From Pseudomonadota bacterium (GTDB lineage: Bacteria; Pseudomonadota; Alphaproteobacteria; Ferrovibrionales; Ferrovibrionaceae): a DNA stretch of 12,708 nt. This document shows, piece by piece, positions 7,794 through 12,708 of this stretch. The stretch is taken from assembly GCA_023433835.1 (NCBI GenBank), contig JAEYTW010000738.1, forward strand, positions 1 through 12,708, read 5' to 3'. Both the position numbers and the translations under genes were made by a program. The stretch's first letter is position 1. Every line of letters starts with the position of its first letter. The notes under the pieces are model-generated. The model made no database searches. It was given only the letters and a program-made list of their open reading frames with translations, and was not told the origin of the DNA.

Positions 7794-8720
7794 ATGACCA
7801 TTCTCGATACCATCGGCAACACGCCGCTCGTCGCCCTGCGCAACGTCGCGCCCGCCAACGGTGCCCGCATCCTGCTCAAGATCGAGAGCACCAACCCGAC
7901 CGGCAGCATGAAGGACCGGATGGCGCTGGCCATGATCGAGGCGCCGGCGGCGGACGGCCGGCTGAAGCCGGGCGGCGCCGTCGTCGAATACACCGGCGGC
8001 AGCACCGGCGTCTCGCTGGCGCTGGTCTGCGCGGTGAAGCGACACCCCTTGCATCTCGTCACCTCGGATGCCTTCTCGCGGGAAAAGCTCGACCACATGC
8101 GCCTGCTCGGCGCCAAACTGACGATCGTGCCGAGCGAGGGCGGCAAGCAGACCGAGAAGCTGACCCGCGACATGATCCGCGAGGCCCACCGCATCGCCGG
8201 CGAGCTCGGCGCCTACATCACCGCCCAGATGGAGAATACCGACCAGTTGCAGGCCTACACCAAGCTCGCCGACGAGATCTGGGCGCAGACCGGCGGCCGC
8301 CTCGACGCCTTCGTCCAGAGCGTGGGGACGGCGGCATCTCTGCGCGGCACGGCCGCCGCCTTGCGCCGGCACGATAGCCGCATCCGCATCGTCGCCGTCG
8401 AGCCGGCCGAATCCGCCGTGCTGTCAGGCGGGCCTTCCGGCGCGCACAAGATCGACGGCATCGGCGCCGGCTATGTCGTGCCGCTGTGGCAGGACGGCAT
8501 CGCCGACGAGATCGAGCCGGTGTCGACCGCCGATGCGCGCGCGATGGCCTTCCGGCTGGCCGCCGAGGAAGGCCTGTTCTGCGGCACCTCGACCGGTGCC
8601 AACGTCACCGCCGCGTTGCGCCTGGCCGAACGGCTGGGCCCCCACGCCACCGTCGTCACCATCATGTGCGACACCGGCATGAAGTACCTCAAGACCTTCG
8701 CCGAGGGGCTGGCGCCCTAA
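7794..8720 (+). CDS. Cysteine synthase-like PLP-dependent enzyme (substrate uncertain)
   Basis: 308 residues, fold type II PLP enzyme. LDTIGNTPLVAL (4-15) and NPTGSMKDRMA (34-44) place the Schiff-base lysine at Lys40. The phosphate-binding loop is CGTSTGANVTAAL (Gly264-Gly268), and the C-terminal TIMCDTGMKYLKTF corresponds to the CDSG region of CysK. The substrate-binding loop is EYTGGSTGVSLA (65-76), where O-acetylserine sulfhydrylases have TSGNTG. Members of this subgroup are annotated as cysteine synthase family, but the altered loop suggests another amino-acid substrate or nucleophile. It starts 8 bp after the MAPEG gene. The TAA overlaps the stop of threonine ammonia-lyase by 4 bp. Confidence is high for fold and cofactor, low for reaction. 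Confidence 0.9.
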   Translation: MTILDTIGNTPLVALRNVAPANGARILLKIESTNPTGSMKDRMALAMIEAPAADGRLKPGGAVVEYTGGSTGVSLALVCAVKRHPLHLVTSDAFSREKLDHMRLLGAKLTIVPSEGGKQTEKLTRDMIREAHRIAGELGAYITAQMENTDQLQAYTKLADEIWAQTGGRLDAFVQSVGTAASLRGTAAALRRHDSRIRIVAVEPAESAVLSGGPSGAHKIDGIGAGYVVPLWQDGIADEIEPVSTADARAMAFRLAAEEGLFCGTSTGANVTAALRLAERLGPHATVVTIMCDTGMKYLKTFAEGLAP

Positions 8721-9928
8721 CCGACCAGGCTCGACCTCACCGTCATGCCGGCGGCGGTGAGGGCGGCCACGATCCGCTCGCTATGTGCCTTGTCCTGGGT
8801 CTCGACCAGCAGCTCAACCTCGGCCGACTTGACCGAGAGGGCACCGAACAGCCGCTGGTGCTGGACCTCGACGACGTTGCCGCCCTGCTCGGCCACCAGC
8901 CGGGTCAGTTGGGCCAGGGCACCGGGCTGGTCGGCCACGTCGACGTTCAGCTTGACCAGACGGCTGTCGCGGGCCAGGCCGCGCATCAGCACATTGGCCA
9001 GCAGGCGGGTGTCGACGTTGCCGCCCGAGACGATCAGCCCCACCCTCTGGCCGCGGAAACGGTCGGGATGGTAGAGCAGCGCGGCGAGGCCGGCGGCGCC
9101 CGCCCCCTCGGCGACCGTCTTCTCGACCTCGATCAGCATGATCATCGCCCGCTCGATCTGCCGTTCGGGCACCAGCAGCACGTCGGTGCCGTGCTGGCGC
9201 AGGATCTCGAGCGGCCGTTCGCCGACATCGCGCACCGCGATGCCCTCGGCGATGGTCGGACCGCCGACCGAGACCGGCTGGCCCGCCAGCCGCTGGGCGG
9301 CAGCGCCGTAGCTTTCGACCTCGACGCCGACGACGCGGGTATGCGGGCTGACGCCCGAGGCCGCGATCACGGCGCCGGCCGCCATCCCGCCCCCGCCCAC
9401 TGGGATGATCAGGTTGTCGAGATTGGGCACGGCCGTCAGCATCTCGAGCGCGGCGGTGCCCTGGCCGGCGATGATGGCGTCGTCGTCATAGGGATGGACG
9501 AAGACGAGCCCCTCGGCCTCGGCCGTCGCCCGCGCGAAGGCAGCCGCCTCGGCCAGCGTGTCGCCCTCGAGCAGGACGCGGGCACCGAGATGGCGGGTAT
9601 TGGCGACCTTCACGAACGGGGTGAAGCGCGGCATCACGATGGTCGCGGTGATGCCGAGCGCCCTGGCGTGGTAGGCCACGGCCTGGGCATGGTTGCCGGC
9701 CGACATGGCGATGACGCCGCGGCGCGCCTCGACCGCGTCGAGTTGCTGCAGCTTGTTGGCCGCGCCGCGTTCCTTGAACGAGGCGGTGAACTGCAGGTTC
9801 TCGAACTTGACCCAGACTTCGGCGCCGGTGATCAGCGACAGGGTTTCGGACCGCATGGTCGGGGTATGCGCGACCTTGCCCTCGATGCGCCAGGCGGCGG
9901 CCTCGATATCCTTGAAAGTGACGGTCAT
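8717..9928 (-). CDS. ilvA: Threonine ammonia-lyase with C-terminal ACT domain
   Basis: 403 residues. This PLP enzyme deaminates L-threonine to 2-oxobutanoate and ammonia, feeding isoleucine synthesis or threonine breakdown. The lysine motif is FTASFKERGAANKL with Lys52; SAGNHAQAVAYHA (76-88) binds the substrate carboxylate; PVGGGGMAAG (176-185) holds the PLP phosphate. A single ACT domain occupies about 327-403 (KLNVDVADQPGALAQLTRLV). The length matches the roughly 400-residue single-ACT class rather than E. coli IlvA (about 514) or TdcB (about 329, no ACT), so amino-acid allostery is likely but its ligand cannot be read. The ATG follows an AGGG ribosome binding site. The terminator just upstream separates it from the phosphatase gene, so it needs its own promoter, which I could not identify. 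Confidence 0.95.
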   Translation of the reverse strand: MTVTFKDIEAAAWRIEGKVAHTPTMRSETLSLITGAEVWVKFENLQFTASFKERGAANKLQQLDAVEARRGVIAMSAGNHAQAVAYHARALGITATIVMPRFTPFVKVANTRHLGARVLLEGDTLAEAAAFARATAEAEGLVFVHPYDDDAIIAGQGTAALEMLTAVPNLDNLIIPVGGGGMAAGAVIAASGVSPHTRVVGVEVESYGAAAQRLAGQPVSVGGPTIAEGIAVRDVGERPLEILRQHGTDVLLVPERQIERAMIMLIEVEKTVAEGAGAAGLAALLYHPDRFRGQRVGLIVSGGNVDTRLLANVLMRGLARDSRLVKLNVDVADQPGALAQLTRLVAEQGGNVVEVQHQRLFGALSVKSAEVELLVETQDKAHSERIVAALTAAGMTVRSSLVG

Positions 9929-9949
9929 CGCACCCTACTCCCTCTCATG

Positions 9950-9980
9950 AAAACGGCCCCGGCGGCGTGCACCGGGGCCG
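9950..9980 (-). terminator. Rho-independent terminator after acid phosphatase gene
   Basis: On the minus strand CGGCCCCGG (9980-9972) pairs perfectly with CCGGGGCCG (9962-9954) across a 9-nt loop, and TTTT follows directly (9953-9950). It lies 24-54 bp past the stop of the acid phosphatase gene and 21 bp before the start of ilvA, so it ends the phosphatase transcript and insulates ilvA. Confidence 0.85.
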
Positions 9981-10003
9981 GCGGTCGGCAAACACTCGGT
10001 CGA

Positions 10004-10873
10004 TCAGGGCCCCGGCCAGGGCTGCAGCGCATCGCGCTTGGCCTGGCGGCGGACATCTTCGGACAGCTTGAAGTCACCCTTGTAGGGGGCGGATTCGAAC
10101 GAGCCGTAGGTCGGGTTGGCAATCACGATCCATTCCCGGCCCCAGCGGTCGATGTTCTCCTGGAAGACCTTCTGGCGGTCGGCCTCGCTGCCGCGATAGG
10201 CATCGGTGAAGTCGCCCATGTTGTCGCCGAGCGACAGGAGAATGCGGTAATCCTTGGCGATGACCGCGCGCCGGGTGCCCTTGGCCGACCCCCAGTCAGG
10301 CTGCTTCTTGGCCGACAGGAAGACGTCGACGTTGCCGCCCATGGGGAAGCCCAGCTTGGCCATCAAGGTCTTGGTCGCCGGCTCCTCTTCGAAGGTGCGG
10401 TTGGAGACGTAGAACACCTTGACGCCCTTGGATTCGGCATACTGGGTGAACTCGACGGCGCCGGGAATGGCGATCGAGGTCTGGGAATTGACGAACGCAG
10501 TCCAGGATTTCGGGTCGAAGCTGGTGCCCTTGACCACGTTCCAGGCCTGATAGCCCTGGTTGTCGAGAAGCGTCTCGTCGATGTCGCAGATGATCGCCGG
10601 CGGCAGCGACTGGTAGCTGCCGGTCTGCTCGACCGGGGCGGCGGTCCAGTTCTTGTCGGCCAGGGCCTGGTCCAGCCGGAACTTGGCCAAGGTGAAGACA
10701 CTGAGCGAATTGCCCTTGAATTCGACCGAGCGCTGGGCCCAGAGCACGGCGTTCAGCCCGTCGTTCTGCGGCACGCCTTGCGCCAGCGCACCCTGGCCGA
10801 AGGCCAGCGCCGCGGTAATGGTGGCGCCGAGCAACCAGCGCCGCATGGCCGGCGTTGCGAGGTCGATGATCAT
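10004..10873 (-). CDS. Secreted class C-type (HAD) acid phosphatase / 5'-nucleotidase
   Basis: 289 residues, similar to the e(P4) lipoprotein family of HAD acid phosphatases, which remove phosphate from nucleotides and other monoesters outside the cytoplasm. HAD motif I is AIICDIDETLLDN with Asp97 and Asp99; motif II is VFYVSNRTFEEE (Ser157, Asn158); Lys198 in AKGTRR probably serves motif III; motif IV is SLGDNMGDF with Asp217 and Asp221. The N-terminus has a signal peptide, MRRWLLGATITAALAFGQGA plus LAQ, with a signal peptidase I site near residue 31. No lipobox cysteine exists, so unlike the namesake it should be a soluble periplasmic or secreted enzyme. The ATG at 10873 is favoured by an AAGGGGAA ribosome binding site 5 nt upstream; Met10 is an alternative start. 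Confidence 0.92.
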   Translation of the reverse strand: MIIDLATPAMRRWLLGATITAALAFGQGALAQGVPQNDGLNAVLWAQRSVEFKGNSLSVFTLAKFRLDQALADKNWTAAPVEQTGSYQSLPPAIICDIDETLLDNQGYQAWNVVKGTSFDPKSWTAFVNSQTSIAIPGAVEFTQYAESKGVKVFYVSNRTFEEEPATKTLMAKLGFPMGGNVDVFLSAKKQPDWGSAKGTRRAVIAKDYRILLSLGDNMGDFTDAYRGSEADRQKVFQENIDRWGREWIVIANPTYGSFESAPYKGDFKLSEDVRRQAKRDALQPWPGP

Positions 10874-10878
10874 GAAGC

Positions 10879-10886
10879 TTCCCCTT
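10879..10886 (-). promoter_or_regulatory. Ribosome binding site deciding the phosphatase start
   Basis: AAGGGGAA on the minus strand, 5 nt before the ATG at 10873. The reading frame extends further upstream to 11008, but only this start has a good Shine-Dalgarno sequence and puts the signal peptide near the N-terminus. Confidence 0.75.
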
Positions 10887-10923
10887 TTTCTGCCCCAGTG
10901 AGTCGTTTGGACGGTGGAGCGAA

Positions 10924-10952
10924 AAGATGATCCGTTCCGCGGCCGCTGACAA
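10924..10952 (-). promoter_or_regulatory. Possible sigma-70 type promoter for acid phosphatase
   Basis: On the minus strand TTGTCA (10952-10947, 5 of 6 to TTGACA), 17-nt spacer, CATCTT (10929-10924, weak -10). It would start transcription near 10917, about 45 nt before the ATG. The weak -10 is consistent with a promoter that needs an activator, and a tandem direct repeat lies directly upstream. Confidence 0.4.
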
Positions 10953-10954
10953 CG

Positions 10955-10982
10955 GGCGGGTAAGGGCTGGCGGCGGGTAAGG
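10955..10982. repeat. Tandem direct repeat GGCGGGTAAGG x2
   Basis: Two exact copies of an 11-bp unit, at 10955-10965 and 10972-10982, repeat with a 17-bp period in the 198-bp intergenic region between the divergent phosphatase and helical-protein genes. On the minus strand they read CCTTACCCGCC and fall just upstream of the candidate -35 of the phosphatase promoter, the usual place for an activator site. Chance duplication in GC-rich DNA cannot be excluded. Confidence 0.6.
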
Positions 10983-11058
10983 ACTTGGCAACCATTCCCG
11001 CCCCACAATCCCGCCGGAAGTTTGCACGAACGACCAGCGGCCAGGAAGGGCCAGGCTC

Positions 11059-11066
11059 AGGGAAGG
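11059..11066 (+). promoter_or_regulatory. Ribosome binding site supporting a GTG start
   Basis: AGGGAAGG lies 5 nt before the GTG at 11072. No ATG occurs in this frame between the upstream in-frame stop (TAA at 10961) and the GTG, so this site decides the start of the right-hand gene. Confidence 0.7.
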
Positions 11067-11071
11067 CACCG

Positions 11072-12708
11072 GTGATCGGACCGCCTCGGGATTTAGCTCA
11101 GGGTTTGACGCCCGAAGCGCTTGCCGCGCTCGGCGACGGCGCGGTATTGGGCGAACTGATCAGCCGGCTGGCGCCGAACGCCGCCCGCCAGCTGCTCGAC
11201 GAGATCGCCCGGGGGCTGCAGGACGGCTCGAAGGCGCGGGTCGCCCAGCGGGCGCTGATCGATCGCCTGAACCAGCGCCGGCCCCATCGCGCCCAAAGGC
11301 TGTTCACCAGCCTGTTCGAACCGTTCCTGAGCGACGACCTGTCGCTGCTTTCCGCGCCGGTGGCAGTGCCCGGCCTGATCACGCGGCCGGATGTCGCCGC
11401 CCTCTGGCTCATCCTGTCGCGCACCGCCCTGACCAAGCTGGTGCCGGCGGTTTCGGCCGAACTGGACGAAGCCGCGCGCGAACAGCTGATCGATGACGTC
11501 ATCGCCTCGCGGCTGGGCCAGTCGCGGCGCGGCGAGATGCAGCGCCTGGCCCTGATGTTCCTGGGGAATGCCCTGTCGCGGACGGACAGCGCCCGCGACC
11601 TGCTGCTGCAGTTGAACCAGAGCCGCCAGGGCCTTTTCCGCGCCCAGCCGCCCTATTTCGGGCCTTATCCGATCGCCGACCTGATCCGGCCGCTGGAAAG
11701 GCCGGAATTGCGCGCGCTGCATGACCTGCTGGCCCGCGACCCCGCGCTCATCGCCGGGGTCGGCCAGGCGCTCGCCGCGGCCGACCGGCTGGCATCGCCG
11801 GCGGAAGCGCCTGAACTGGCCAACGCCATCGAGGAGGCCGAGGCCGCCGCGGCGGAGTATCTGGGCCCCGAGCGCGACGCGCTGGCCCTGTGGGTGCCGA
11901 TGGTGACGCTGCATGCCCGGCGCCGCTACGCCGCCACCGGCTTCTACCTGGCCCGCCGCGCCGGCGAACCGGGCATGCCGACGGTGGGCGAAGCCTTGCT
12001 CGGCCATTATTCCACCTGCGTCCAGGGCCTGGTCATCGGCCTGAACCAGGCCCTGCCCGACCAGGCGGAAAGTCCCTTGAGCATTTCGGCCCGGGCCCAG
12101 GATTTCCTCGACGACCAGCTCGACCAGTACCAGGACATCCTGGGCGCCCTGCAGGTCTCTGGGCTGGCCGATTCCCAGGATCGCAAGCTTGCGGCGCTGT
12201 TCCGCGCGCCCTGGGCATCGCTTGAGAATTTCGTCACCGGCAAGCTGTGCCCGACGCTGATCCGGCGCATCGAGGTGCTCATCGCCCAACCGCGCTTCGC
12301 CGCGCCGGACCATGCGACGGTCGCCTGGGCTTGCCGGTGGGTCTGGCGCTGGAAACTGATGCTGGAGGAATTCGGCTTCCTGTCGCGCGAGGTCGCCAAC
12401 TGGCGCGACGCCGTGGGCGATCATCTCGACCGCGGCATGGGGCTGGCTTCGCGCGACGACGCGATCAAGGGCGGCACGCCCGATCAGGTAGAACGGCTTC
12501 GCCTGGCCCAGCTCGGCCGCCTGCGCCAGCTCTACCAGGCCCTCGACCTCGATGCCGGCAGCGGCCTGTCGGTGATCAGCCGCGGCCAGCTGCGCACCTG
12601 CCGCGCCGCAATCGAGCGCCAGCTGACCGAGGGCGTGATGCCCGACCCGGACGAGCGCGCCATCGTCGCGGCGATGGTCGCGCTGATCCGGGCCGAGGTG
12701 AAGAAGAC
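11072..12708 (+). CDS. Large helical protein of unknown function (3' end beyond window)
   Basis: The frame is open from GTG at 11072 to the window edge, 545 codons so far with no stop. It starts MIGPPRDLAQGLTPEALAAL. The visible part looks almost wholly alpha-helical, rich in Leu, Ala, Arg, Asp, Glu and Gln, with no signal peptide and no clear membrane segment, so it is probably cytoplasmic. Noticeable stretches are an acidic Ala/Glu run (ANAIEEAEAAAAEYLG), a cluster of four tryptophans (WACRWVWRW, 419-427) and a charged C-terminal part (VERLRLAQLGRLRQLYQALD). I recognise no domain or catalytic motif. Codon use matches the neighbours and the opposite-strand frame 11093-12424 has only low-complexity Gly/Arg/Gln-rich translation, so this strand is the coding one. 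A frame-coherent role such as scaffold or regulatory protein is only a guess. Confidence 0.8.
   Translation, partial: MIGPPRDLAQGLTPEALAALGDGAVLGELISRLAPNAARQLLDEIARGLQDGSKARVAQRALIDRLNQRRPHRAQRLFTSLFEPFLSDDLSLLSAPVAVPGLITRPDVAALWLILSRTALTKLVPAVSAELDEAAREQLIDDVIASRLGQSRRGEMQRLALMFLGNALSRTDSARDLLLQLNQSRQGLFRAQPPYFGPYPIADLIRPLERPELRALHDLLARDPALIAGVGQALAAADRLASPAEAPELANAIEEAEAAAAEYLGPERDALALWVPMVTLHARRRYAATGFYLARRAGEPGMPTVGEALLGHYSTCVQGLVIGLNQALPDQAESPLSISARAQDFLDDQLDQYQDILGALQVSGLADSQDRKLAALFRAPWASLENFVTGKLCPTLIRRIEVLIAQPRFAAPDHATVAWACRWVWRWKLMLEEFGFLSREVANWRDAVGDHLDRGMGLASRDDAIKGGTPDQVERLRLAQLGRLRQLYQALDLDAGSGLSVISRGQLRTCRAAIERQLTEGVMPDPDERAIVAAMVALIRAEVKK

Noticed and set aside
8486..10930. 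Very long rightward open frame (814 codons) across threonine ammonia-lyase and the phosphatase
   Set aside because: It lies antisense to two well-recognised genes and also overlaps the cysteine-synthase-like gene. Its translation is low-complexity and without motifs; GC-rich codon bias removes stops from the opposite frame.
11093..12424. 443-codon leftward frame at the right edge
   Set aside because: The plus-strand frame is longer, has a strong ribosome binding site and a balanced composition, while this frame is Gly/Arg/Gln-rich with no good start context.

Overview
The window is GC-rich DNA with tightly packed genes, 4-bp ATGA or CTAA gene overlaps and strong G/C third-position bias. Gene content (an ECF11-type sigma factor with a ChrR anti-sigma, aerobic-type CobQ, a GlxA-type regulator, a DUF1365/FAD-oxidoreductase pair) fits an alphaproteobacterium, probably a Rhodospirillales-like lineage; the species cannot be named from this sequence. 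I saw no tRNA, rRNA, CRISPR array, insertion sequence or phage gene. The region reads as chromosomal backbone with some accessory metabolism.

Left part (1-3457): a stress-response locus. A divergent intergenic region separates rpoE-chrR (rightward) from an FAD-dependent oxidoreductase and a DUF1365 protein (leftward, cut by the window edge). Both arms carry a TGATCC-N18-TA element at the right distance, so the sigma factor probably drives itself and the lipid-modifying pair. In the R. sphaeroides paradigm ChrR releases the sigma factor on singlet oxygen; the oxidoreductase/DUF1365 pair usually sits with a cyclopropane-fatty-acid-synthase-like methyltransferase, expected just beyond base 1.

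Middle (3506-6337): on the same strand and closely spaced are a small predicted secreted protein of unknown function, cobQ (cobyric acid synthase) and an aldo/keto reductase. There is no cobalamin riboswitch or obvious terminator between chrR and cobQ, so read-through from the stress operon is possible.

Centre-right (6334-8720): a GlxA-family regulator (leftward) diverges from a two-gene unit (rightward) encoding a MAPEG membrane protein and a cysteine-synthase-like PLP enzyme with an atypical substrate loop. A perfect 12-bp inverted repeat abuts the regulator's start codon and is a likely operator. This regulator, operator, membrane-protein and PLP-enzyme set is the best candidate here for an uncharacterised small pathway.

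Right part (8717-12708): threonine ammonia-lyase with an ACT domain and a secreted class C-type acid phosphatase, both leftward and separated by a clear intrinsic terminator; then a divergent promoter region with a tandem direct repeat; then a long rightward helical protein that I do not recognise and that runs off the right edge.
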